From assembly GCA_902761975.1 (NCBI GenBank), contig CACWMG010000010.1:1-40795 (forward strand): 40,795 nt of DNA, in the 5' to 3' direction. Below are positions 34,401-40,795 of this stretch, in pieces. The stretch is from Candidatus Avelusimicrobium pecoris (GTDB lineage Bacteria > Elusimicrobiota > Elusimicrobia > Elusimicrobiales > Elusimicrobiaceae). The notes beneath the pieces are model-generated. The model was not told where the DNA came from and made no database searches. It was given only the letters and a program-made list of their open reading frames with translations. How positions within the stretch are numbered: position 1 is the first letter of the stretch; each line of letters starts with the position of its first letter. The position numbers were made by a program, and so were the translations under genes.

Positions 34401-35209
34401 CGGACGGGGAATTTGTAGATGCGTTGTTTATTGCGAAAGACTTAGGCATCACGCAAGTTCCATCCTCGGCTGTGTGTGAGCTGGCACGTGACTTTGTACG
34501 TATGTCCAAAGATAAACACGCCGGAACTATGCCGGTGGCCGGTAGCAGTGATGACTTTAAAGGCTTAAAACGCTACTACCGCAATGAGCTTGGTGCGTTC
34601 TTGGCCTATGTACACCCTACTTCTATTCTTTACCCGAATAAATATTACGGTAAAGAAATGAGCGTGTGCGACTGGCGTTTCTTGCCCGAACCTGCCCAGT
34701 GCAGTGGGCGCAAGAGCACCATGAAGATGGGGAAAGCCTATTATTTTAACTATTACAACGACTCTAAAAACAAAGCCAGTTTAGCGGCTTATTTAGCTTC
34801 GTTTGATGATGTTAGAATTCCCAAAACTTATCCGCTTGCGCAACTAGTTCAAGGGCATGCTGATTTAGCCCACAACTGTCCTGCGGATAATTGTTCCTCT
34901 ACCCGCAATCAGTACAACAAAGATAACTACTTTGGGCTAATGATTTCGGATACGGACGCTACGGATGGCCAAGGTAACGCGTGTGTCGCGTTTGCGGGCA
35001 ATGCCACTATGTCTGTGGACAAGGCACTGGAATACGTGCAAACGGTCTGTAAAGTTGGCTTAGATGCCAAACCGTACGGCAACCAATACAGCAACCGTCC
35101 GGGCCCGAAAAAATACGTGAACGGGCAAACCTTTACCCGCACTACCACTAGCCGGTCTGGTAATGACGGTAGCACCCAAAAACAATCGGGTGGTCAAGGT
35201 AGAGGTTAA
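31469..35209 (+). CDS. Giant single-pass membrane protein with Cys-rich exported domain (pair A, copy 2)
   Basis: This 1246-residue protein has a cytoplasmic basic start and one transmembrane helix (about 53-70). An acidic D/E/S-rich region (about 120-165) and TQIGTLNPAG (near 187) follow, then an Arg/Ala-rich region, GVDLFADG (near 287) and a Trp-rich helix (WWWDMM...WMARFKRKWNWINWMDKLA, about 310-345). A very large exported C-terminus (about 370-1246) has many Cys residues, some in pairs (TCCG, TCCDK). N-terminal order matches the 24160 product. The ribosome-binding site is the strongest here (AGGAGG). I see no enzymatic motif or known fold. The final region is Ser/Gly/Gln-rich. A surface, tip or adhesive structure is possible (inference). 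It is flanked by its own promoter and a good terminator. Confidence 0.72.
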   Translation: MPEEKKDSFTFSDKIKNSKPAGSKSFAKSSAKIGRDGKPKATLFERTRRDAPFFIAALVALLLLPFLYKYSGQATEDQTFAPGMESAEFDPERYGFDTAMVEDPDGQIAQLAGRDSLSLIKGWGNNQEEDYARDDMDLDASASYEGDASGEYAAERHSSSEMDVEENTTNIYKRRARAGTRAAFRRTQIGTLNPAGLRRPGGSRLGINNWGGGLKSAARKVGSGPRQAPKPVSLQPLRAAGPARSSFGQGAAQAARRGLDNMGKANAVEALRDAYVKPVDPTRTGGVDLFADGRVGGGGKLDHRINIGKGETPWWWDMMKTRMQEEWMARFKRKWNWINWMDKLAQNILGNLLNCIITGDDGGDVDKFLGISVGGGSDPTCCGVSESKAASKKEIEEAGGFEKWCKIKTNQAKLKALGYSCSTTYKGGVQTDVALGPVESRLKCLGLNVGGYASGSLGLNGAGMDCADMPNYNVIPSGQARKWNIYTYVVARNYFPEALKNELNLTSLKTRNGKQNLLCASMDRAHGGSSLNHADITGGVGYVKAQQDAARQHVIAQSRATSNVPEEQQEIRERTLELDQEALGDSCVIVVSRGNVLPYEAMKNKIMDLFKELGANETQAEKAFYQLDIMYVSSFAAKNKLAYAQWFESGHHLKGLLPMPYWEFENAYIEHKKITHKKDGSRDNVYHKKRWRIEGVDMLRGPICYYDNLNFECGPEDTATAQLHFKQESFKGGSGVKPSVEDVQVSAEFRYLDESNAAVEQPMINPDTRADNGFTFTYTFSRIYESTKVKKSSETLNPDGLVGNIIWRAQRGKQKIEKVCPLNLSGDGYTRYVRERECTSPQQSATCCDKLMGATPHHWDASKPVGSQCVDDTPVPPVDGKMTRLAPVLSWVPFNGKVECREEASDAANPAEKVFGSCDKVPGIVKNQDQNCGSQIPLMMDSQAAATFVQNVVKKYNEAHPNAAKKLSDKFYANKYPTDGEFVDALFIAKDLGITQVPSSAVCELARDFVRMSKDKHAGTMPVAGSSDDFKGLKRYYRNELGAFLAYVHPTSILYPNKYYGKEMSVCDWRFLPEPAQCSGRKSTMKMGKAYYFNYYNDSKNKASLAAYLASFDDVRIPKTYPLAQLVQGHADLAHNCPADNCSSTRNQYNKDNYFGLMISDTDATDGQGNACVAFAGNATMSVDKALEYVQTVCKVGLDAKPYGNQYSNRPGPKKYVNGQTFTRTTTSRSGNDGSTQKQSGGQGRG

Positions 35210-35231
35210 GTAAGAGCTGTTTATTTGAAAG

Positions 35232-35259
35232 GGCGGGCCTAACGGCCCGCCTTATTTTT
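35232..35259 (+). terminator. Intrinsic terminator after the 31469 gene
   Basis: GGCGGGCC (35232-35239) pairs with GGCCCGCC (35244-35251) around TAAC, followed by TTATTTTT. This is a strong Rho-independent terminator. Confidence 0.93.
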
Positions 35260-35261
35260 GC

Positions 35262-35273
35262 TATCATATACCT
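35262..35273 (+). promoter_or_regulatory. -10-like box directly before the TPR gene (possible leaderless start)
   Basis: TATCAT (35262-35267) is 6 bases from the ATG at 35274, which is the distance from a -10 to the first transcribed base. No ribosome-binding site and no -35 is visible. The same arrangement occurs before the DUF192 gene on the other strand. Confidence 0.3.
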
Positions 35274-36965
35274 ATGCGGGGCATTCTATTTTTTTTAATC
35301 GTGTCTATAGGGGTAGGGGGGACCTTGCCTGCAAAGGCCGCTTTTCCGTTTTCATTTCGCAAAGCGCAAATCAAAACCGATTATTCCCAAACGGTGTGGG
35401 ACCGTATGATGCAGGAGCAATCTATGTTGGAAATGCGCCGCGGCATGGGGGAAATGGCCTCGTCCAATTACCAAGCCGCGTCCAACAGTTTTGCCCGCGC
35501 GGTTATCAAAAACTCCAAGGACCCGCTCGGCTACCTTTTGCTAGGGGCCTCGCTTTATTGGGCGGGCAAGGTGGACGACGCCATTAGCGAATATAACGAG
35601 GCATTGCGCCTGGACCCCAAAAACCCCATGGCCTATCAGCTTTTAGGTATTGCCGCCGGGTGGAAAGGTAACGTGCAGGAAGCGCAAGACTATTTTTTAA
35701 AAGCCAATTATTTTGACCCTAACAAGGCCGACACCCACATGAACCTCGGCTCCACGTACGCCGTCCAGCGTAATTGGGATAAAGCCCTGGAACACTTCCG
35801 CCAAGCGGTGGACCTCGCTCCGCGCGAAGCTCTCTACCACTACCAATTGGGTACGCTGTATGAAGAGCTTGGGCGCGACGTACTGGCCGAAGAATCTTTT
35901 AAAAAGGCCTTACACTATTTTTCCGGATACGAAGACGCCATGCTTAGCTTAGGTGCCTTGTACGAAAAACTAAGCCGCCCCCAAGAGGCCCTTAAATACT
36001 ACAAGCGTGCCGTTAAAACCAAACCCGGCGATTTTGTAGCGCGGCTTCGCTACGGGTTTTTGCTCGTTAAACAAGGGCAACTGGCCCAAGCGCGCGCGGT
36101 CATAGAGCAAGCTTTTTCCATTACGCGCTTTAAGCAGGATGGGCTTGCGCTTAATGCCGTGTACCGCGCTAGCGGACACACGGCCCAAGCGTTTGAACAG
36201 CAAATCAACCAGTTTAAGGAAAGCTTACAGCAAGTGCCCGTGGGCAAAGCTATTAACGTGGAAGTTACGTTGGAATATCAGCCCGCCGTTCCTTCTCAGC
36301 CACAGCCTACGCCGCGTGCCAGTACATTTGAACAGGCCTATGAACGCCTGCAAGCCGGTGGCCCTTTGCAAGCAAGTTCCGCACCGCAAACGCAAACGTT
36401 TAAGCGCATTTTTAGCTTCCCGGGTGGAAATGAAAAATCCCGCCAAGAACAAATTGACAATTTAATTAACGGCTTAAAACAAGCGGTTGCCAGCGCGCCG
36501 GAAAATTATAACGTAAGTCTTTCTATGCAAGGGCGCACGTTGGATTATAATTCGCCTTCTGCCCTGTCGCAAAACCGCACTACGCCGCCCAAGGCCGTTT
36601 ATGACCCGCGCATTGTCGGCAACGATATGGGGCTATGGGTAATGGGCCGCACGTGGATACAGTTTGTGGACGAGGCTCAAGAGGATTTAGCTGAGTACAA
36701 AAAATGTCCTACAGATAATACATGCGATTTACTCAAAGGCTTGGCCGCCCTGGCCCGCGGTAACGGACAGCGCGCGTTAGAGCGTTTTTCCAGTGCCGCC
36801 AAAACCGCTCCGCAGGACCCACTTGCCCAACTGGGCTTAGGCACGGCCGCCGTCATTAATGGCGAGGATGAAAACGCAATTGCTTTTTATAAAAATGCGC
36901 TTGGTTTAGACGAAAAAAACAAAATAGCCGCTAAAAATTTAAAAGTACTTACGGACGACAAATGA
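35274..36965 (+). CDS. Exported TPR-repeat protein
   Basis: This 563-residue protein has a signal peptide (about 1-22, cleavage near AKA) and a series of TPR repeats at about residues 60-270: NYQAASNSFARAVIKN, DDAISEYNEALRLDPKNP, WDKALEHFRQAVDLAP, LAEESFKKALHYF and PQEALKYYKRAVKTKPGD. A less structured part with Gln/Pro-rich spacers follows (about 335-440), then a last TPR region (about 470-560). The role is probably a scaffold in envelope protein complexes; the partner is unknown. It overlaps ksgA by 4 bases (ATGA), so the two are co-translated, which need not mean a shared function. Confidence 0.75.
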   Translation: MRGILFFLIVSIGVGGTLPAKAAFPFSFRKAQIKTDYSQTVWDRMMQEQSMLEMRRGMGEMASSNYQAASNSFARAVIKNSKDPLGYLLLGASLYWAGKVDDAISEYNEALRLDPKNPMAYQLLGIAAGWKGNVQEAQDYFLKANYFDPNKADTHMNLGSTYAVQRNWDKALEHFRQAVDLAPREALYHYQLGTLYEELGRDVLAEESFKKALHYFSGYEDAMLSLGALYEKLSRPQEALKYYKRAVKTKPGDFVARLRYGFLLVKQGQLAQARAVIEQAFSITRFKQDGLALNAVYRASGHTAQAFEQQINQFKESLQQVPVGKAINVEVTLEYQPAVPSQPQPTPRASTFEQAYERLQAGGPLQASSAPQTQTFKRIFSFPGGNEKSRQEQIDNLINGLKQAVASAPENYNVSLSMQGRTLDYNSPSALSQNRTTPPKAVYDPRIVGNDMGLWVMGRTWIQFVDEAQEDLAEYKKCPTDNTCDLLKGLAALARGNGQRALERFSSAAKTAPQDPLAQLGLGTAAVINGEDENAIAFYKNALGLDEKNKIAAKNLKVLTDDK

Positions 36966-37732
36966 CCGGACGCCACATCCAAAAATACGGACAGCACTTT
37001 TTAATTTCCCCGCGTGTCATTAACGAAATTGTGGACGCGGCCGAGGTGCTTAAAGCCCCGCAACTGGTGGAAATCGGCCCCGGCCAAGGCGCGCTGACGC
37101 AGGAACTTGTGGCGTGCGGTCGCACGGGTTTTACCGTTGTAGAAATTGACCCGGAAATGGTGCAATTTTTACGTGCCCATTTGTCGCCAACGGCCCAAGT
37201 AACTATTTTACAAGCCAACTTTTTAGCGTTTGATTTAGCCACGCTCCCAGCTGTTCCCACGCAATTTGTAAGTAATTTGCCGTATATTGATGCCGCTGAA
37301 ATTTTAGACAAAGTCCTTTCCTACCCGTATTTTCAAACGGCGGTGTTTATGTTTCAAAAAGAACAAGCGCAAAAAATTACCGCCAAACCCGGTGAAAAAG
37401 GTTATGGGGCCCTGTCGGTGCTTAGCCAGTTGCGCGCGCGTATTTCGCTTATTTGTAACGTCGGCAAAGGGAGTTTTAACCCGCCACCTAAGGTGGATTC
37501 GCGCGTGTTGGCATTTGAAAAAATTTCGGCTCCCGCCAATTTCTCTGCTGTAAAGCGTGTGGTGCAAGCCAGTTTTTTGCACCGTCGTAAAACGTTGTTA
37601 AACGCGCTTTTGCTCTCAGGCTACGAACGCGAAAAAATCCTAGCCGCCTTACACGCGCAAAATTTACCGCATACCGTCCGCCCCGAACAACTGACCCCCG
37701 CCCAATTTGTGCAAATGGTCGGCCAATTATAA
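36962..37732 (+). CDS. rsmA: 16S rRNA dimethyladenosine transferase RsmA (KsgA)
   Basis: This 256-residue protein matches RsmA in length and motifs: QKYGQHFLISP at the start, the SAM-binding loop VEIGPGQGALT (about 39-49), EIDPEMV, the catalytic loop SNLPYIDAAEIL (about 103-114), then FQKEQAQKI, YGALSVLSQ and FNPPPKVDS. It dimethylates two adjacent adenines near the 3' end of 16S rRNA. It follows the TPR gene with ATGA overlap. It is a housekeeping gene and the only one in the window with such a clear role. Confidence 0.93.
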   Translation: MTGRHIQKYGQHFLISPRVINEIVDAAEVLKAPQLVEIGPGQGALTQELVACGRTGFTVVEIDPEMVQFLRAHLSPTAQVTILQANFLAFDLATLPAVPTQFVSNLPYIDAAEILDKVLSYPYFQTAVFMFQKEQAQKITAKPGEKGYGALSVLSQLRARISLICNVGKGSFNPPPKVDSRVLAFEKISAPANFSAVKRVVQASFLHRRKTLLNALLLSGYEREKILAALHAQNLPHTVRPEQLTPAQFVQMVGQL

Positions 37733-37743
37733 TTTGCTATACT
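37728..37743 (+). promoter_or_regulatory. -10 boxes for the structured RNA and pilin
   Basis: A perfect TATAAT (37728-37733) in the stop region of rsmA, and a second -10 match TATACT at 37738-37743. The -35 region (about 37706-37711, TTTGTG) is weak. Transcription would start near 37740 or 37750. Confidence 0.4.
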
Positions 37744-37986
37744 ATAGATACTTTAATAGTAAGGAGGAATTGTAAGCCCATACATATAGTTTAATTATTT
37801 TTGGCATTGCGTATTTGTGCGCAACTCACTTGCAAAAGTGCAGTATCTAACCAAAAATAGCCGCTAGTAGGTACCAATCGGGTGGCCACCCGAGCGGTAC
37901 TGAATGTTTCCTGCCCCTAACGGGGCAGGACTACGGCTGTTATATTGGGTTTGTAGATACTGGCCCGGTATAACAGCCGTTTTTTG
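37740..37986 (+). ncRNA. Candidate structured RNA or leader with intrinsic terminator, upstream of pilin
   Basis: Five helices are visible in this non-coding segment: TTGCG/CGCAA (37807-37824); CACTT/AAGTG with a GCAA (GNRA) tetraloop (37827-37840); GTACC/GGTAC enclosing the palindrome CGGGTGGCCACCCG (37871-37900); CCTGCCCC/GGGGCAGG (37910-37929); and a 12-bp terminator stem. Identical TAGATAC segments at 37745 and 37954 could each pair with GTATCTA (37843-37849), so two folds compete. The second of these lies in the terminator loop. This is the pattern of a switch or a trans-acting RNA. No class I know fits. Confidence 0.6.
37933..37986 (+). terminator. Intrinsic terminator upstream of the pilin gene
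   Basis: ACGGCTGTTATA (37933-37944) pairs perfectly with TATAACAGCCGT (37969-37980) across a 24-base loop, followed by TTTTTTG. It lies 40 bases before the pilin start, so the pilin mRNA needs read-through or a separate promoter. Confidence 0.85.
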
Positions 37987-38025
37987 TTGTGCGCGGGCCC
38001 GGTAAACTAATAAAGGAAAAATAAA

Positions 38026-38646
38026 ATGAATAAAGCAAATGTAGTAGCAAAAGTGTATGGGGCATGTGCGAGCATGACCATGGCCTGTAAAGGACATCTT
38101 GATGCATGTCGGGTTAGCACCCGACCTATGAAGGTGACGGACAATTTAACGGGCTTTACGCTGATTGAGCTCTTAATGGTTGTTCTCATAATTGGAATCT
38201 TGGTTGCAGTAGCACTGCCGCAATATCAATTGGCAGTGGCTAAATCACGCGTGGCCACTATATTACCGATTATTAAAAGTATAGGAACTGCTGAGGAAGT
38301 TTATTATTTGGCAAATGGTGATTATGCCTTAAATTTCTCTGATTTGGACGTCAATCTTCCCGCAGATTGTACGAGAGTAGAGGATAATACAACGAGTATG
38401 AAACTAAAATGTGGCGCAGACTTTATTTTTGATATTCCCTCTGATAAGGTAGGAATCTTTGTAAATTACTGTCCGGGAAATAACACGAATTTTAGCACAT
38501 GTTCAAATACGCGTTCTTTCCAAATTCAAAAATTTTTTGAACATATTGAAGAAACTGCGCGTGCCAGTTCTCAGGGAAAATGGATTTGTCAGCCAATACC
38601 TGGTTCTGCTTTTGGCCAAAAAGTTTGTAGTTCTTTATCGTTCTGA
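38026..38646 (+). CDS. Type IV pilin (GFTLIEL family) with very long leader
   Basis: This 206-residue protein contains TGFTLIELLMVVLIIG: the PilD prepilin peptidase site after Gly43, Glu at +5, and a hydrophobic polymerisation helix. The mature protein (164 residues) has AVAKSR and Cys pairs in the C-terminal half (DC, KC, YC, TC, IC, VC). The leader of 43 residues is far longer than the usual 6-30 and contains three Cys. The start at 38026 is supported by AAAGGA. An in-frame ATG at 38128 would give a leader of normal length (9 residues), but it has no ribosome-binding site and directly follows a hairpin. This is a classical type IV pilin or type II secretion pseudopilin, a different class from the Flp-type subunits in the Tad locus. 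Confidence 0.85.
   Translation: MNKANVVAKVYGACASMTMACKGHLDACRVSTRPMKVTDNLTGFTLIELLMVVLIIGILVAVALPQYQLAVAKSRVATILPIIKSIGTAEEVYYLANGDYALNFSDLDVNLPADCTRVEDNTTSMKLKCGADFIFDIPSDKVGIFVNYCPGNNTNFSTCSNTRSFQIQKFFEHIEETARASSQGKWICQPIPGSAFGQKVCSSLSF
38108..38125 (+). promoter_or_regulatory. Hairpin in the pilin leader just before the internal ATG
   Basis: GTCGGGT (38108-38114) pairs with ACCCGAC (38119-38125) around a TAGC loop, ending 2 bases before the in-frame ATG at 38128. The TAGC loop also occurs in the leader hairpin near 31404. Confidence 0.6.
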
Positions 38647-38655
38647 TTAATTTTC

Positions 38656-38695
38656 CAAAATCCGCTCGTGGTTTTAAACGGGCGGATTTTGTTTA
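38656..38695 (+). terminator. Intrinsic terminator after the pilin gene
   Basis: CAAAATCCGCTCG (38656-38668) pairs with CGGGCGGATTTTG (38679-38691), 13 pairs with one wobble, then TTT. It may also serve transcripts from the minus strand because the stem is A/T-flanked. The remaining 120 bases up to 38816 hold nothing I can identify. Confidence 0.85.
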
Positions 38696-38816
38696 AGAGC
38701 AATTTTTGACAGCCGCATTTACGAGCGCGGTTTCTTCTTACTTTTTGGATGTGCAAAATTGGCACTTTTTAACTAGCGTTTCTTGTGGTACTAAACCAGG
38801 ATTCATGGACAGTTGC

Positions 38817-40262
38817 TTATGACCCTTGCTCAGCGGTAGCTGTTAACGGCAGTAAGTCTTGCTTGTAGGCAAAATCAAACACCACGCCCGCTACAAATTT
38901 AAGCTGATTATACAAATCATCTTCGTGGATATGCTCGTCTGCGGCGTGGGCGGTATTGCCTACTAAGGGGTCCATTTCCGGACCCAAACCGTAGGTAATT
39001 ACGCCCAGTTTGCGCAAAATTTCGTTATCGCCCGACGCCGGGCTTAGCCCCGGCACGGTAATTGCCCCGGGCAGTAACTTGCCCGCCGTATGTTGAATAG
39101 AGCTAAATAGTTCGTCTGTGCCGTCCATGGGCTTAGGGCCTGGGGTTTGGGGGCGTTCCAGTACTTCCAAAATAATAGAGTCGTCGTCCTTAAATAACGC
39201 TTGTAACTGGGCCAAAAATTCGTCGGGGTCCGTATCGGGCAGTAAGCGCACATTTAGCACCGCACTGGCCGCCGCACTGGTCGCACCGGGGTCAGCCGGA
39301 GAAGATACTTGTGTGGGGGTCAACGTGTCTTTGAGTTGTGTTTTAAAAAACGGGTCACGCGCCATTACTTCAGCGGCGGTTTGACGATTTTGCGGGTTTT
39401 TATCAAACAAAAGCATTTGCAAGGTAGTTTTTCCGTCCTCATCTTGTAAAGGCAAAATTGCGTTAAACAACGTTTGGACGGGGGGCGTTACCCGCGGGGG
39501 TAAATTTAAATTTTCAATTTTAGCCAGTGCCTGGGATAAATTATACACGGCATTATTTTCCTGGGGGATAGAGGTGTGCCCCTCTTTGCCTAGGGCGGTA
39601 ATTTTAATGTCCATATACAGCTTGGTGGCGGCCTCGGCAAATACAATATCTGTGCCGTCCTTGTCCTTAATAATGCCACCGCCCTCGTTTAAGGCGTAAC
39701 CGGGTTTTATTTTGTCCCAATGCGTATTTTTAAGCCATAATAGCCCCGGCTCACTGCCGCTTTCCTCACCGGAAGTAGCCAAAAAAATCAGGTCGCGCAC
39801 CGGTTTTTGCGGTTGCTTAGCCAGCCAAGTAAATAGGGCTACATAGGCGGCGGTGTAATTTTTGGCGTCCGTGGCACCTAACCCATAAATAGCCCCGTCT
39901 TTTTCCACCGCTTGAAAGGGAGGGACGGTCCACCCGTCTTGAACGTTGGCTGTGTCTAAGTGGGTAATAAGCAGCAAAGGTTTTTGGGTGGGATCGGTGC
40001 CCTTAATACGGGCCATTAAATTGGCGCGCCCTTGGTAGGGGACGAAAATATCCCAATCTACATGATGCTTGTTAAATTCTTTGTAAATATAGCGTGCGGC
40101 GGAAATTTCGTCGGGGTTATTAACAGAAGTGTCAATTTGAATTAAATTTTTAAGGTGTTTTTTGGCGGAGGCGTTTAGTTCGTCCCACGTCGCATTTTCC
40201 ACCGCGCCAATGGGTAACGTCCCCATACACAAAGTTACCAGAAACGCAATCTTATTTTTCAT
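38817..40262 (-). CDS. Exported M20-family metallopeptidase/hydrolase
   Basis: This 481-residue protein has a signal peptide (about 1-20). The M20 zinc-site pattern is present: THLDTANV (His101, Asp103), GLGATDAKN (Asp132), SGEESGSE (catalytic Glu166, zinc Glu167), LNEGG, and a C-terminal His in NTAHAADEHI. The dimerisation domain contains GKEGHTSIPQENNAV. Such enzymes remove residues from peptides or dipeptides, or deacylate amino acids; the substrate cannot be told from sequence. Most M20 enzymes are cytoplasmic, so a signal peptide places this group outside, as for carboxypeptidase-like and PM20D1-like members. It overlaps the upstream DUF192 gene by 11 bases, so they are co-transcribed. 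Confidence 0.88.
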   Translation of the reverse strand: MKNKIAFLVTLCMGTLPIGAVENATWDELNASAKKHLKNLIQIDTSVNNPDEISAARYIYKEFNKHHVDWDIFVPYQGRANLMARIKGTDPTQKPLLLITHLDTANVQDGWTVPPFQAVEKDGAIYGLGATDAKNYTAAYVALFTWLAKQPQKPVRDLIFLATSGEESGSEPGLLWLKNTHWDKIKPGYALNEGGGIIKDKDGTDIVFAEAATKLYMDIKITALGKEGHTSIPQENNAVYNLSQALAKIENLNLPPRVTPPVQTLFNAILPLQDEDGKTTLQMLLFDKNPQNRQTAAEVMARDPFFKTQLKDTLTPTQVSSPADPGATSAAASAVLNVRLLPDTDPDEFLAQLQALFKDDDSIILEVLERPQTPGPKPMDGTDELFSSIQHTAGKLLPGAITVPGLSPASGDNEILRKLGVITYGLGPEMDPLVGNTAHAADEHIHEDDLYNQLKFVAGVVFDFAYKQDLLPLTATAEQGS

Positions 40263-40692
40263 ACGTAAAAGTTAATTGGGCTCCCGGAACGACGTTGTGT
40301 TTGGCGGCTGTTTGGGCGGCTAGTTCCACCACATACTGCCCATAGCCCACGGCGTAGGCTACTTCTTCGTCGGGTGTATAAGTATAGGAGTGGGGCACCT
40401 CGGCCGCTACACTGGTAACTGTTTTATGGGAATTTACAAACACCATATCCAGGTCAATTAAGGTGTTTTTCATCCAAAATGCTTGCTCTTGGTCTTGGTC
40501 AAACACAAAAATCATGCCCTCATTTTCGGGCAAGTTTTTTACAAACATGAGCCCGCGCTCTTGCTTAGCGGGGGTATCGGCTACCCGTGCTTGTACCACA
40601 AAACCGTCAGGCAAGGTAACAGGGATAGTTCGGTAGGTGTTACAGGCCGTTACACTTAGCAAAGCCGCTAACAAAAGTAAGCATTTTCTCAT
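40252..40692 (-). CDS. DUF192-family lipoprotein
   Basis: This 146-residue protein has a lipoprotein signal (LLAALLSVTAC, lipidated Cys17). The DUF192 (COG1430) pattern covers most of the rest: RVADTPAKQERGLMFV, LPENEGMIFVF, AFWMKNTLIDLDMVFV and AVGYGQYVVEL. The fold is a small beta-barrel of unknown function, common as exported or lipid-anchored proteins. Its start lies 7 bases below a -10 match and no ribosome-binding site is visible. The 3' end overlaps the M20 gene start by 11 bases. Confidence 0.88.
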   Translation of the reverse strand: MRKCLLLLAALLSVTACNTYRTIPVTLPDGFVVQARVADTPAKQERGLMFVKNLPENEGMIFVFDQDQEQAFWMKNTLIDLDMVFVNSHKTVTSVAAEVPHSYTYTPDEEVAYAVGYGQYVVELAAQTAAKHNVVPGAQLTFTYEK

Positions 40693-40698
40693 ATAAAA

Positions 40699-40704
40699 AG
40701 TATA
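40699..40704 (-). promoter_or_regulatory. -10 box for the DUF192-M20 operon (possible leaderless start)
   Basis: TATACT on the minus strand (40704 to 40699) ends 6 bases before the ATG at 40692. This is the -10 to +1 distance and would give an mRNA that starts at or near the ATG. No -35 is evident. Confidence 0.35.
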
Positions 40705-40752
40705 GCAAATTGTCTTTTTTGTTGTTTGTTTTTAAATACCCTATTGACAATC

Positions 40753-40795
<43 letters not shown>

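Noticed and set aside
37757-37774. Perfect AAGGAGG followed by TTG-TAA, a start-stop mini-ORF
   Set aside because: The minimal ORF has no coding content; the purine run may simply be part of the RNA structure.

Overview
The window looks like one complete metagenomic contig from a diderm (Gram-negative) bacterium of moderate GC, most plausibly a gut-type Elusimicrobiota. The inference rests on gene content and not on a marker tree: a giant protein with FlgD-like Ig domains paired with a PorV/PorQ-family barrel, a large Tad (type IVb) pilus locus, a GFTLIEL-type pilin with a very long leader, an outer-membrane secretin and a lipoprotein. Both contig ends look artefactual. The left end carries an AAA-ATPase fragment fused out of frame to a GGDEF fragment, and the right end is a run of 42 T.

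Layout. (1) 1-817: two broken genes meeting near 400-412. (2) 1010-6937: a promoter and structured leader, then a 1635-residue secreted FlgD-Ig protein and a PorV-family outer-membrane protein. (3) 6941-18092: Tad pilus machinery in one tightly packed run. It encodes two Flp-type prepilins (one very short), a TadE-like pseudopilin, CpaB/RcpC, an unusually short CpaC/RcpA secretin, a single polypeptide joining TadZ/CpaE to TadA/CpaF, TadB with an extra periplasmic domain, TadC, a TadD-like TPR protein, a HAMP sensor without a kinase, a small membrane protein and a secreted thioredoxin-fold protein. A terminator-like hairpin follows. (4) 18187-23755: a sensor kinase, a REC-kinase hybrid and a NarL-type regulator, joined without gap to a third short Flp-type prepilin and TadG- and TadE-like pseudopilins. 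The regulators therefore probably control the pilus. (5) 23756-24159: a non-coding region with a 43-bp direct repeat, an AT-rich inverted repeat and a good sigma70 promoter.

(6) 24160-35209: the least explained part. Six genes encode large, Gly/Ala/Asn-rich, membrane-anchored proteins with no family I recognise. Two pairs inside the set appear to be paralogous (24160 with 31469, and 25589 with 27529), so the block seems built by duplication of a two-component unit. One gene is interrupted by an apparent one-base frameshift. Being next to the Tad genes, and carrying Cys-rich exported domains, they are candidates for a pilus-associated envelope complex or surface structure. (7) 35274-37732: a TPR protein overlapping ksgA/rsmA. 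(8) 37740-38646: a five-hairpin RNA ending in an intrinsic terminator, then a type IV pilin. (9) Minus strand, 38817-40692: a DUF192 lipoprotein overlapping an exported M20 peptidase.

How the parts may work together (inference): the kinase/regulator group senses the envelope and adjusts Tad expression. TadZ-TadA, TadB and TadC assemble Flp pilin, the secretin passes the fibre, and the thioredoxin-fold protein could help fold the Cys-rich exported proteins of regions 2, 4 and 6. No TadV/CpaA prepilin peptidase is present, so it must be encoded elsewhere. I saw no tRNA, rRNA, CRISPR array, transposase or integrase.
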